A stretch of DNA of 64,000 nt. Origin: Acanthornis magna. Its lineage: Eukaryota; Chordata; Aves; Passeriformes; Acanthizidae. The notes below the pieces were generated by a model that did no database searches, was not told the DNA's origin, and saw only the letters and a program-made list of their open reading frames with translations. Below are positions 1 to 11,508 of this stretch, piece after piece. Position 1 is the stretch's first letter, and each line of letters opens with the position of its first letter. The DNA is taken from assembly GCA_036785705.1 (NCBI GenBank), contig JAWUZG010000001.1, positions 5,766,001 to 5,830,000 of the forward strand. Reading direction: 5' to 3'. The position numbers were made by a program, and so were the translations under genes.

Positions 1-25
1 ATTCTGAGATAATTTTTAAAGACGT

Positions 26-51
26 TGCTCTAAACTGCTGCTCTAAACTGC
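26..51. repeat. Perfect 13-bp tandem duplication
   Basis: The unit TGCTCTAAACTGC occurs twice head to tail with no mismatch. Two copies only, so it looks like a local slippage or duplication event. No function is implied. Confidence 0.9.
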
Positions 52-743
52 AGGACAGTGGCAGTTACCCATAACTATGCTACTACATCTTTTGAGTTAC
101 AGCTTCACACAACTCTAACAAAAAAAATCTGTTACAAAATGGCAAGAAAGAGAGAAACAAAGTAGGGAAAAAAAAATTTAAAAAAGAAAAGAAGAGGTCA
201 TGAAATTCCTATCCATAAATAAGTTCTCCCTTCAACTGTTTCTTTGTGAAAAGTGTTGCACCTTCATTCCTTGCTTGCAGTACCCAGGCCCTGCTAAAAT
301 GAGGAAGGAATTAAGCCAAATGCTTTTTGCTGCTAACAAGATTTCCTTGAAATGGAAGGTCTTGGAAGAACACAGGTATGGGCTCTTGTAACTGTGCTTT
401 ATGCCCAAATGGAGGTGTTTTGAACTTGAAAACACTTTAGATGCCCTGATGTCATGTTGCCAGGACATCCAGATGCAAGGTTAGGATTTATGAAGCAAGA
501 GTACATGATCAAGGGACAGACATACTTCAAGCCTTGGAGAGGACAGATTTCTTCACTGTGTTTTGCTGTCCTATTGCCCAATACACTGTGCATTGCAGAG
601 CCCACTCTCAGCTGCCAAAATGTCTCTGTTGACTGAGACAAACTTGGGAGCCCATCTGTGAAGTCTATTCCCAGGACCAGGCATCTATATTTAGGCACTG
701 TCACACTGTCACACTTAGGAGTGTAGAAAAATTTGGGTTTGGC

Positions 744-773
744 TTTTTTTTTTTTTTTTTTATTTTTTTTTTT
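744..773. repeat. T-rich low-complexity tract
   Basis: Thirty bases of T interrupted by a single A. This could be the poly-A tail of a minus-strand retroposed sequence, but no matching body was recognised next to it. Confidence 0.85.
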
Positions 774-1947
774 ACTGTTGGTCAGGAGGATCAGGATTTT
801 ACCTTAACTTTTTTACCAGGTTGAAGAGACTTTCCTCTAAATAAATAAAGGCATATATAAGTACTGTTTCCCTTCATTGCTAAAATCCTCTTTCCAGGAA
901 TTTGGAAAAAGACAGTTCCCCCCAAAAAATAGCTTTTATAAAATTGTAGGACTTGATCAAAATTTCTCAATTGTTCTTTAATTTTTCCAATATATTCCTG
1001 GCCTTAATTTTCTTTGGAATAATTTTTAACCATTTGAAACAGTCTTTTTCAAGCTGGCAAAAATAGAAATAAGAAAGATAAAAAGTATATGGACACTTCA
1101 CTGAAATGAAAGGCACTTTCTATCTTCCCAAAACCTGTCTGTCAACACAGAAGAAATATGCAAAAAATGTGAGACAAACAAGCCATATGTTTTGCTTTTC
1201 ATGCATCTGGCAAAAATGTGATTTCTTTTGCCATGTTTCTCCTGTGATGAGAATTTATTTCACAAAACTGACATCACATATTTCCTCTCATTTCTTTCTG
1301 AGTTCTCATTTTTAACTAAATCTGCTATTCCACACTGTCCTTATTTTAGTGTCCTGGGTAATTTTTTTCTAACGTCATTTGCAAATTTTACTGGTCCATG
1401 ACTTTGCTAAAATTACAGGAGAATCTTTAATCCAGTGGAAAATGTAACTTGATCTAAGGGCTGAAATTGTAAGAAAAATAGTATAATAGCTTAATAGGGT
1501 GTTTTATTAATAACCTAGGTATTGGTCTTCATCATGATGAGTCTTTTAGGATACCTTGCTTAAAGATATTAACTGGTTCAATCAAAAATTTTGGGCACAC
1601 TGCAAAATCATTGGCTTAATACTTCTGTTTATGATGTGAGAGTTTAGAATGGATAACAGTAGTGGTCTCTACTGGTTTTGTAATATAATAAAATACAGTA
1701 TCTCCAACAACCCTTTGGAAAAATTGGATCATGCCTGAACATCTTTGATTGTTTCTTCCTAGAGTCTTTTTCCTATCTGAAATGTAGGAATCACCTTTTT
1801 TTTGTTTACATAGTACAGTAGCAGCCTCTTCATTTCCTCGTTTGTTTCATTGTTACCTTTGGTATCACAGTACTTTCTTAGTTTTCCTGCTTTCAGTGCT
1901 CAAAGTGTCATCAGACATAGGATTTACTTCACTCTGTTCTATTCCAT

Positions 1948-2565
1948 TGTCATGGTTTAACCCCAAATTGAACAGAACCTCACACAGTCACTCACTCATC
2001 CTCCTCTGGTGGAATGGGAGAGAGAATCAGAAGAGTAAAAGTGTGAAAACTTATATGAGTTGAGATAAAGACAGTTCAATAGGTAAAGCAAAGGCCAGAC
2101 AGACAAGCAAAGAAAAACAAGGAATTCATTCCCCACTTTCCACGGTGTTCATTCATCCCCAGGAAAGCAGGGCTCCATCATAGCATGTAACTGATTTGGG
2201 AACACAAATGACATAACCCTGAATGTCCCCTTGCTTCCTGCTTTTCTCACCACCTTTATATGATGAGCATGACTCCATATGCTCTGGACTTTCCCTTTGG
2301 TCAGTGGGGTCAGCTGTCCTGGCTGTGTCCCCTCCCAGCTCTTCATGCACCCCCAATGTATTTGCTGGTGGGGTGAGGTGAGGAGCAGAAAATGTCTTGG
2401 CTGTGTGTAAACTCTGCTCAGCAATAACAAAAACACCTGTTTCTTGCACAAATCCAAAAGTTAGTCCCATACAATTAAAATAGTGGTACACAATTTAAGA
2501 AAAAAAAAATTCTTAGTCTTTATTCCTTGAATAGATTCCAAAACACATCACTAACAGCCAAAACA
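1948..2565 (-). mobile_element. Avian endogenous retrovirus LTR, probable solo copy
   Basis: The block starts with TGTCATGGTTTAACCCCA and follows, over about 600 bases, the layout of an LTR family common in bird genomes. Recognisable blocks are the region around 'gagataaagacagtt', the 'gaattcattccccac' block, the 'ccctttggtcagtggggtca' block and the 'ccaaaa...tcccatac' end. In the minus orientation a TATAAA box lies at 2255-2260, and the expected polyadenylation hexamer (ATTAAA in intact copies as I recall them) reads ATTGAA at 2075-2080. The polarity is therefore minus, with the 3' end at 1948. No gag, pol or env sequence and no second LTR was seen nearby, so this is most simply a solo LTR left by recombination. 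The far edge is eroded, the end is placed only to within about 50 bases, and I could not find a target-site duplication. Superfamily (ERVL or ERVK) is not assigned. Confidence 0.85.
2255..2260 (-). promoter_or_regulatory. TATA box of the LTR U3 region
   Basis: Read on the minus strand the site is CATATAAAGG, at the place where this LTR family keeps its core promoter. It is intact in sequence. Activity is unknown, and the copy's polyadenylation signal is mutated. Confidence 0.55.
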
Positions 2566-3239
2566 TACCACTAACAGTAAATATATAGCCATTTCATTAA
2601 AAATGTAAATTAATAACTACATTTATATTAATTAGAGGGTAACTCGACATGGCAAAGCATGTTATAGTAGTTTCTTGGGTTTAGTTAGATGGATAACTTT
2701 AGAACTCAGCCGTGATATTGCTAGGCTGTTCTAACAAACTCCTATTATCCTGCTCTATATCATCTGTTCATACCATATGCTTGCAAAACATTCATAGTTC
2801 AGAAATTTTAGGTTGACTACCTCTGAATTCAGCATGTTTGCAAATATTTGTAAGACAGAAACTTAATTTTAAATGCTAAAATTTTCACACTACGAAGATT
2901 TCTTCCTTCAGAGAAAAGATTCTGGGCACTCAATCAAAAAATTAACTAAAACAACATTTTCAAAATTGTTATAGCCAAATAAAGCAAAAAAAAAAAAAAA
3001 AAAGAAAATTAGAGAGGCACATAAAGAAATAAACTGTTTCTGTCGACTAAAGTGGCACCACATGTGGAGGATGAAATAGCTCAAGCAGAGATTTCTTTCT
3101 CTTTCCAGGTCCTCTGTATATTGTCTCTCCATTTGCCTCACACCAACAGCCCACGGTTTTGGCATGCAAAATTGCCAGACTATTTGGTGCAATCCTGAGG
3201 GCTCAACTAAAACCAAAGCACTTTTATTTCACAGAATAT
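2566..3239. other. Gene-free stretch with an A-tract
   Basis: No gene or repeat family was recognised. The only structure is AATAAA at 2978-2983 followed two bases later by 18 A residues (2986-3003). That could be the end of a very short retroposed insert, but the spacing is shorter than normal mRNA cleavage allows. Confidence 0.5.
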
Positions 3240-3365
3240 CAACAAGCAGAAACTGGTGCAAAGGGCTCAATTCTCAGTTTAAAAAAAAATGGGAAAATCG
3301 CCTAGTCTCATTGATTTCAAAGGAGGTATACCAATTTATGCCAGAAGAAAATGGGATTTATTATT
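3240..3365 (+). repeat. Ancient amniote interspersed repeat
   Basis: The core at 3308-3350, 'ttgatttcaaaggaggtata' followed by 'ccaatttatgccag', resembles an old amniote repeat whose consensus reads approximately 'ttgacttcaatggagttaca ccaatttacaccag'. Divergence is high and the edges are not visible. I cannot place it in L3, CR1 or SINE with certainty. Confidence 0.5.
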
Positions 3366-3667
3366 AATAATAAAAATACAATTATAAACTCCAGAACAGT
3401 ATTCTGTAAATTTACTGATTTCTGATAGAAGTCTAGTAAGTAATTTAAATGAAAGCCTTCAAAACTTCGTGCTGGTATACCTCAAACCTATATCCTTTGG
3501 ATCCCAAAGTTTTCTCTGATAATCTAAAGAGCTGGAACAGCTAAAATCTGAAAAAGTGCATGGAATACATAAACTAGCAACAGTGAATCACTAAATTAAT
3601 GCTTGCTATAAATAAACTCATCCTGATTATTCATACCGAAGGAAATGAATTTTTTTCTTACCAACTC
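3366..3667. other. Unassigned spacer
   Basis: AT-rich sequence between two repeats. Nothing recognisable was seen. Confidence 0.5.
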
Positions 3668-3972
3668 TTAGAATCATGGCATCATCAAGGATGGAAAAGA
3701 TCTCTAAGATGATTAAGTCTAATCATTAACCCAGCAGTGCCATGTTCACCACTAACCAGTGTCCCCAAGTGTCACATCCATGCAACATTTGTACACTTCC
3801 AGATGTCATGATCCCACCATTTCCCTGGGCAGCCTATTCCAATGCCTGACCATCCTTCCAGTGAGTTATTTTCCTAACATCCATTCTAAACCTCCCCTGG
3901 CACAATTTGAAGCCACTTCCTTTCTTTCTGCCACTTGTTACCTGGGAGGAGAGACCAATACCCATAGGCAGA
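3668..3972 (-). mobile_element. CR1 LINE, 3' fragment
   Basis: On the plus strand this reads as the reverse complement of a CR1 3' end. A degraded octamer tail ('agaatcatggcatcatcaag') is followed by 'cattaacccagcagtgccat', 'ccctgggcagcctattccaa', 'ctaaacctcccctggc' and 'ttgttacctgggaggagaga'. It is truncated at its 5' end near 3972, the usual result of incomplete target-primed reverse transcription. It carries no ORF of its own. The tail type matches the short CR1 tail at 21834-21945. Confidence 0.93.
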
Positions 3973-5840
3973 GTTCATTCAGTCCTAAAAGAAATGGGGA
4001 AATGACCCTACATTTTTGCATCAGGCACGGTGAGACTGTAGACGTCTGGCTAAAACTGCTACCTGATTTGTCTACAGCTACATTTTGATGAGGTGAATCC
4101 AAGGCTTAGATGAAAGAATAATCCCACAGTGATCCCAGATGCATATCAGTACGTTGGGGACAAATGAGTCTCAAAATCTACTTGGGAAGAGAAAAACTTG
4201 TTCTATTATTAATCTTATTCTCCCATTCTCTTCTCTACTTCTCAATATTGCAATTTTACCATTTATTAAACTATTGTGCTATTTATTGCACTTATCTTGA
4301 TTTCAGATTGCCTTACACATTTATTATTATTATTTTAACTAGAGACCTGTACAATCAAGCAATTCATATTGCAAGAATACACACGTCATAATCAAAATTT
4401 GAACCACATATAATCACACAAAATGCAGCAATTGTACTAGAATACATAGCATCCATCTGATTTGAAATGCAAGATCTACTAGCTTGAGATAATGATGGCT
4501 GGTGTAAAATATTTTCTGAACTATGTAAAAATACATTGTTTGCTACGTCTCTCCCTTAAATTCAGCATAACATAACCATAAGGGTTATAAAATGTATATC
4601 TGAGACATTTGTTCGTGTCCGTGCCTTGTCCTGCAGAGTGTTTTGAGTGTACGTAACTGCCCAGGATTGTTTTCATTATATGTGGTTTGGAAAACAAAAT
4701 CCTCCATCATGGCAGAGTTACAGGACAACCAGGACAAAAATTCCACCCTGAACTCTATGTTGTGGAAACCAGGTGGTTTTGAACTCTTCTAAAATCAAAG
4801 TTGTGCTGCCTTTAGTTTGATCATATTAAACACTGACATGTCTTTGCTTTCTCTACTTCTATGTCAGTAAATGCTGACACTGCTCTTTCTTTGTGAGCCT
4901 CCTTAGTGAACAGGTTTGTTTTTACCACTAGCCTGCCATGTGGATGCTGAGTAGTAAATAACAAAAAGGAGTGGTGTTTTCTGTAGTCCAGTACATCTGG
5001 CACTCATGTATTCATAGCACCTTTAAGCATATCGATCTGATTTTTCTGCAGCTTGCAAAGATATTTACAGTTTCAAATTTTTGCAATACTTTCCAAATGG
5101 ATCATATACATGTATTTAGTAATTGATAGGAATGGCATTCGGCGTCCTTTTCTTGGACAAGCAAATAAGCAGAGACTTTAAAAATAAGTTCAGCCTGCAG
5201 GAAAATACTGTGAATGTGGGATACTTGGAAATATCTTTCTAAAGGAGATTTAGCTATTAAATTTCTGAGATGGCATGTTGGAATGTCAGAGGGGAAAACC
5301 CATTTCATCACCATCCTACAAGGGTGGGCAGTGCAATGTAGGCTATTAATATTAAACAGATTTACTTTTTGTGAAGTGGAGGTTTAGTCTCCTGGAGCAT
5401 TGCCTAGAATGGTTTGGCTTGCTTTGCTGACTGGGTGAAACAGGACAAAAGGCAAATTTCACACCTTGGCCTTACTACAAAAAAAACCTGAGCTACATGG
5501 TAAGTGTGAACAAAAGATATGAAGTGGGATGATTTCTTTCAGGATTTTGTTTGTGGGTTTTTCCACTCAAGAAATTCTAAGCACCTTTGAGAAGGGAGTT
5601 AGCAGTTTTACACAAAAAGCTGCAGGGTTTTTGGATAACTAAACTCCACAAAGGAGGTATGGTTTTCTTCTTATCATTTCTCAATCCACTTCCATTTTAC
5701 CTTTCTGGGAGTAGGTTTACCAATGTTTAAAATACATTTAATTGCTCCTCTTAACACTTTAACTATCTCAATAGCTGGATCCCACTGTTATCTGAGACAG
5801 TGAATTGAAAAGGCAGATGCAATGTGCAAGCAAATATTCT
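3973..5840. other. Gene-free stretch
   Basis: No gene, RNA or recognisable repeat was seen. Short frames on both strands have no domain signature. Confidence 0.55.
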
Positions 5841-5915
5841 TCAAACTGTAAACTGAGGAACAAAAAATGAGAAATGAGTTGTTCTCACCAAGGTCATATG
5901 TAAATCAGAGAGGTT
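5841..5915 (+). repeat. MIR-like SINE fragment
   Basis: The run 'gtaaactgaggaacaaaaaa', then 'tgagttgttctcaccaaggt' and 'catatgtaaatcagagag' follows the MIR order of 'aaactgaggcacagagaggt', 'tgacttgcccaaggtca' and 'cacagc..gtcagtgg'. Only the central and 3' part remains. Confidence 0.55.
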
Positions 5916-6112
5916 TTTTGCATTTTAAGAAAAGTTGAGAGTTTCAAGAAAATTCATGTAGTTAATTTTTTAATCAAGAAACAATTAGTTTAAGGTCAGA
6001 AATTTTTACCTTCATCAATCTAAAAATTATTTTCATAGGATCTCTGTCTTGAAGTATTTTCTAAAAATTTTCATATAGTTTTGTAGTGGAAGAGGGTGGT
6101 TCTTTGGTTTGG

Positions 6113-6147
6113 TTTTTTTTTTGTTTTGTTTTTTTTTTTTTTTTTTT
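6113..6147. repeat. T-rich low-complexity tract
   Basis: Runs of T broken by two G residues, the longest uninterrupted run being 19. This could be a poly-A tail in minus orientation, but no retroposed body is recognisable. Confidence 0.85.
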
Positions 6148-9100
6148 AAATATTACTTTTGTCAAGTTGCTTTGCATTTTTACCAAAGTAACAAAGGAGG
6201 AGATAAACTTGCAACAGGAGTGCTGAACTCAATAGCAATAAGCATTGCTACAACATGGAGATTTTTCATAAATTTCCTCTATACAAGAGTTGATTGGTGG
6301 CAAGAATTAGGAAGAAAATTTAAAGAAAAATATTTCATGTATTGCACTTTTCTCTCATTAAAATATATGTTGAATAGATATTTATTATGCAATAATGTGG
6401 TTTTGTTTCAGGGAATCATATTTACATTCATGTAATTGGTTTTTGGTGATTTGCTTGGAGTAATTAGAATGCACATTTTAGAAACTCTGTCATCAAATAT
6501 GACTTTCCTTGTTTGAATAGAAAACTTCCCTGTATACTCCTCTGCCTCAAACTGCTGGTGGCATAAGATGCAATTTTGTGGTGCAGTCTACATTCAGGAA
6601 TATTGACATACCTTACATTTAGTAAAAAAAAAATTTTAAATCCCCTGGAAGTGATAGAGTATGTATGATCGCTATTATTCCTCCTGTTTAAATCAAAACA
6701 GAATTAAATATAACAACCAAAACTCAGAATGTCTTCTTGCAAGGAAGAGAGGTTGAAACTTATGCTGGCTTTTTCCAGACTCTGAAATAAAGCTCATCTT
6801 GGGCTGGTGCCAGTTCCCTAAAGAATAAAAGTAATTCAGAGATATTCTCAATTTAGTGCTTCTTTTTTTTCATCTGAAGGGGTTTCTCAGCATGCAAAGT
6901 CTTGGTTATTTGGTTTTATCTATTGGGTTCTTTGACGAATCTTTCTTCCTGTGATACACTTTTTAAGTTGGACAATTAGCAGAAAGACACTATTGCCTGC
7001 TTAGGCTCCTTAGCCAAACTTTGTGTAAAAACATCCTGCATGGGTGAACAAGTCTTTGCCATAGGTGTGATTCAGTCTGTTGTTTTTTGACCGCTTCCAG
7101 TCTTGCACTGGAGATTGAGTTTGGAGTTAGAGTACTGCAAACCTTCCATGTATGCTGTCTTTCATGCCTAGAATCAGTAAATTATATTGCTACTAAGAAA
7201 TACAGGTATAGATATATAAAATGCGGTACTACTACACATATATATTAATAGTACTAGTCTTTGTTTGTTTCTGTTCATGTTACATTATTTTAAGAAAAAA
7301 CGCTGGGTCAGGTGAAGTTCCTTGGGTAGAAAATTTTTCCTTCCTTGGAAATTGTTTAGTTCATTCAGAGGAGACAAGCTTTCAGAGACTGAAAGTCGGC
7401 CAGCAAAGAGTCGAAAATCATAGAAAGGTCCCCACACAACTGAGTGGGAGAGCTTGCTGAGAGGAGCAACAGACAGAGAAAACAAGGCATCAGAAATGAG
7501 GAAAGAAATTTCCCCAGGGCCAGAAAGAGCTGTGCCAATTTTGCTGCAACTTGAAGCTACTGAGCTGGCCAGAAACTGAGAGCATCCCTGCAGAGGCACA
7601 GGGGGGTGTTGCATATAAACCCTTTTTTTTTGTTCTGTGTGTGTCTGAGTTGTGATGGGCTGTATTTACACAGTTCTCCTAATATGTATTCTAATTAAAT
7701 CTGTCCTTCTTCCGGTTACGAATCTTCCAGACTGTCTATGCAGATCTACCTCAGAGCATTTGCTGACTCTGAGTACTTCCAAAATATCAGAGTCTCTTAT
7801 TGTAAAACTCCTCATATTCTGTTGTGCAAGAATTAACTTTAGGCTGTATAGGCTTGTATATATGTGTTTATTTATGTACATATGTATGTTTGTGAGAACC
7901 CAGCCGAACTTTGGTGAGTTCCCCCGGTTAAATACAGCTTCTCTGCAGCAACAGAAACTTCAGTGCAGACCAGTTTACCCTGCTTTTTGAAAGACCTGCC
8001 TTATCTGCCCAGCTATGATTTAGATGTAGCCACGCACATTTTTTTTTTTTAATACACAAAGCTACAGATGAGCAGACACTGTCATTGTATTAGAAATATT
8101 GTCTTTTGCTGTGCTATGTTTTTACTCTAAGCAATACAAACACAGTTTCACATAAATAATGTTTTTGCGAGTTTCTTTTTCATTTTTAAGATGGTTCTAC
8201 AAGAATGCACCCTGTGGAACTGCACTCACAAAACTGAGCCACATGTAACCATGTACAGAATTTTCAATGCAGTTAATCCTCACAATTCTAATTCCATAAT
8301 GATATTTTGTATTCATAATGTCATAGTAGCAGGGGGTGGTAGTAATGAGTGACTATTACATCAATGATCTATTTATCTGGTTTGAATTTTGCTTTAACTA
8401 TTTGTTCACAGTAAATGAAGGATTCTTAGCCAACCTCATTCAACATTCTTGGGAGGAGAGCCAAATTCAACCACACTTCTTCACTGAGAAGTACTGGACA
8501 GCCCAGTTAACTCTTAGTAAACAGTGATATTAGTCATCTGGGAAGGCACTGCCATAGGAGTGTTTGAGGTCTGTAGAATCCAGCTCTATAAGAATAATTA
8601 ATGGGAACTAGGAATGGGATTTTAAGAGTATAAAGAAAGCTAATATCTGATCAAATAACTGCAATTCTTTTCATATTAACAACAAAAAAAAAATTAAAAA
8701 GGGATATTCAAACACTGGTTTGCTTTTTTCTGAAATAGGAATCTATAAACTCTGAAAGAGCTTGCTTTGTTGTAGAGGAAGGGTAAATAACTGAGACTTA
8801 AATATCAGACATTAAATGGCTAAAATTTGAATTATATCCTACCCTAAGATACATATCCATGGGACTGAAGCATTCATTGGAGATTTGCAGGTTGGTGGCA
8901 CAAAGAGGGCAGCAAGAGCTACAAGAGGATTTCTTATATAAGTCTGTTTCATCCTCCCTGCTTGGTGTTGATACTTCTAGTTCATGAACGTATATAACTT
9001 TGAAATGCTGTATAGATATAGCAGATCAAATCTCTTGAAAGAAAATGCCTGCAGTCACTTTTATACCCCTTCCTCTAAATTAGCATCTGTGACCCAGCTG

Positions 9101-11279
9101 CAAGAGCAATTTTTCTGGCCAGGATTGAAGGCTCCTTCCCACTACCCCATTGTAATTTTTGTGGAGCACAGCCATTTAGCATGGGCTGTATTTCTTGTGC
9201 AAGGGTTGGACCCAAAGCCTTTGACAAATTTTGCATTTGCAATTGATTTGCTCCCTCCTGGGCTTGAGAATAAAAAGCAATGGATAATGCCTCAAAATCA
9301 GATGTTTTATGATGAAATAATAAGGATTGGATGAACTGACAGCTTTTCTTTATAGTGCTCATTAAATTAGACATTGTTTTGATTTTTTTACTGAAAAACT
9401 CATTTGCAAGGATTGGAGTCAGAAGAAAAAGAATTGGATGAGAAAGATAAGTATAGTCAAACTGTAGCATTATGATCACAGAGCAGATGAAGGAACCAAG
9501 CATCTCTCCCAAACAACACAGAAAATTCATTTTTGTAATGGAGATAGAGGTCCTTTTCACTGAAACTCCAGCTGTTTTGTTGGACTCATGCTCTAGAAAA
9601 TATCAGTTAAACTTTGTTCTTTCTTTTGGAAATGAAATTAAAGTCACTTTCCATCTCAGTATTTCACAGTCTTTTGCAATGAAACAAACAATAAACTCTA
9701 ATGTCCCACAGACCAATAGCGAAATGAAAACCCCATGGCACTTTTAGGAAGAATAGGTGTGTTAGTTCCAGTGTGGTTTTGGCAATTATATGCTCTCTGG
9801 TTAGAGCTAACTGAACATTCAACTATAAAAAACATTTTTCTTCACTTTCTTTAAGCTGCCATGCCATGCTTCTGCTCACTACTGAACAATTTCTGCCAAG
9901 GCCAAACAAGAGGGAAGAAGTAAGAGAAGCAAAACTTTCTGAAATACATATGCTGCTAAAACCCCAGATTCTGCACCTTTCAATTCCTTTTAGTAAGCTT
10001 CTACATTTTTTGTATAATATAAATTTATAATCACAGTATAGGGACTTTAGTATAAGGATGATCTGGTGCTTAAGAGCATGCAACAAAACTGACTAAAAAC
10101 TGGATTTTTATCTAAGTATCTACCCTAGTTCTTTATAAAGGTAGGAGCTTTAAGGAATGATTGTATCAGAAGTATTATGTAGCTCAACAGCCTGTCTCTG
10201 AGAGAACCAGTCTAGTTCTAAAGGAGGTATAAGTGAATATTTTATACACCAATAACATTTATTTAGGTATCAGATATTATTTAAAACATAAAATTAATAT
10301 TAATTTTCTTTGTGTAGTTCTCTATTGTCTCAGATGAATAGCAAAAAAGAAAAAGGCATTATATAAAGAAGAAATATTAGCTAGGTTAATCTGGCAAAAA
10401 ATTCAACTCAGTGGGAAGAGTGTCTCAGTTAAACCCTTTCAGGAAAATGTTGTGACCTGCATCATAGGTGGGGTGGTAAAATCTGCTTGAAGACACATGC
10501 TGCAGATATCCTCTGCGTTCCTTTTACATCCATGGACTCTGGAGAATTTGTTACTACATCATTACAAGTCATATTTTATGTTTGAAATATTTATAAATTT
10601 ATTTTATTGAAGCTTAATCTTCAGGTAGGACACTGGGACACTTTTATACGCCTCCATTTTCACAGCCTCTTGTACACAGACTACGCCTTCAGGGCAAGTT
10701 TTATTGTGCCAGTGTAACATATGTTCCCAATAGGTAAGTGACACATGAAAGGAAAGGAATGTGATTTAATGTTTCAATTTTATTGCTTGCAATTTAACAT
10801 ATGGCAGTGAAGAAGATACAATCAATAAAGCTACATGAATGTGAAAGCACACAATAAAAGATACCTCAGAAGGAAGGTCTGATTTAAAGATTTATTGAAT
10901 CTAACTAGTCAAATAATTCAACACAAAAATTATATTTATGGTCTTGGCCTCACTTGTTATTGGCGGCTTGCTAGTGCATGGTTAATGATTTTGTAAATTT
11001 CTTCCAGAAATCGGGTGCACATTTTATACTTCACCTATTTCTGTTTCACTTGCATAAAGAAATTGTAACCCAAATCAACAATGCACTACCATAATTGTTC
11101 TTTTTCTTACAGGAGGTTAAAATTTTCATTGTCTCATTTTGTAACTTCTTTCAACATTCATTGATTTTCCTGATCATCTCTTTTTCCTCCTCTAAATTTC
11201 CCTCACCGTATCCAAGAATTCTGTCATCAATTTGGCTAAACAGTGTCCTAGGAAATCATGTTCCCACTTCTATATTAGT

Positions 11280-11305
11280 AATAAACTGAAAAAAAAAAAA
11301 AAAAA
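11280..11305 (+). repeat. AATAAA plus A-tract
   Basis: AATAAA at 11280-11285 is followed by 17 A residues at 11289-11305. Upstream, 'ctttttcttacag' ending at 11112 resembles a splice acceptor. No body of a known retroelement was seen, so this is recorded as an A-tract only. Confidence 0.6.
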
Positions 11306-11456
11306 GTTGAAATACAGAAGCAGAAATAAGAAATAAACCCCCCATTTTTCAAACAAAGAATGAATAAAAAAATGCATCTGATCTTGCAAAGATGTTTGGT
11401 TTTACTGAAAAAATACAATGAAAATCTAAGTTTCCAGAGAGTTTTCTAAAAAGATC

Positions 11457-11508
11457 TTTTTTTTTTTTTTTTTTTTAAGTAGAATTCCCCTTTTTTTTTT
11501 TTTTTTTT
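11457..11508. repeat. Paired T-runs
   Basis: Two T homopolymers of 20 (11457-11476) and 18 (11491-11508) bases are separated by a 14-base spacer ending in CCCC. The second run is also followed by CCCC. Confidence 0.9.

Larger units (their letters stand above)
1..1947. other. Gene-free stretch, no recognised element
   Basis: I see no gene, RNA or dispersed repeat here. The short frames on both strands have no recognisable domain. Two small items lie inside it: a perfect 13-bp tandem duplication at 26-51 and a T-rich tract at 744-773. Confidence 0.6.
5916..11456. other. Long gene-free stretch
   Basis: No gene was recognised in 5.5 kb. It holds a T-rich tract at 6113-6147. The longest open frame of the window (161 codons, minus, 9075-9560) lies here, but its translation has no domain I recognise and it overlaps an opposite-strand frame of 116 codons. 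Both look like chance. Confidence 0.55.

Noticed and set aside
2149..2491. Two overlapping minus-strand frames of 102 and 112 codons
   Set aside because: They lie wholly inside the LTR, which is non-coding, and are incidental.
9075..9560. 161-codon minus-strand frame, the longest in the window, opposite a 116-codon plus-strand frame
   Set aside because: Neither translation has a recognisable domain. Frames of this length occur by chance in 64 kb, and no splice or promoter context singles it out.
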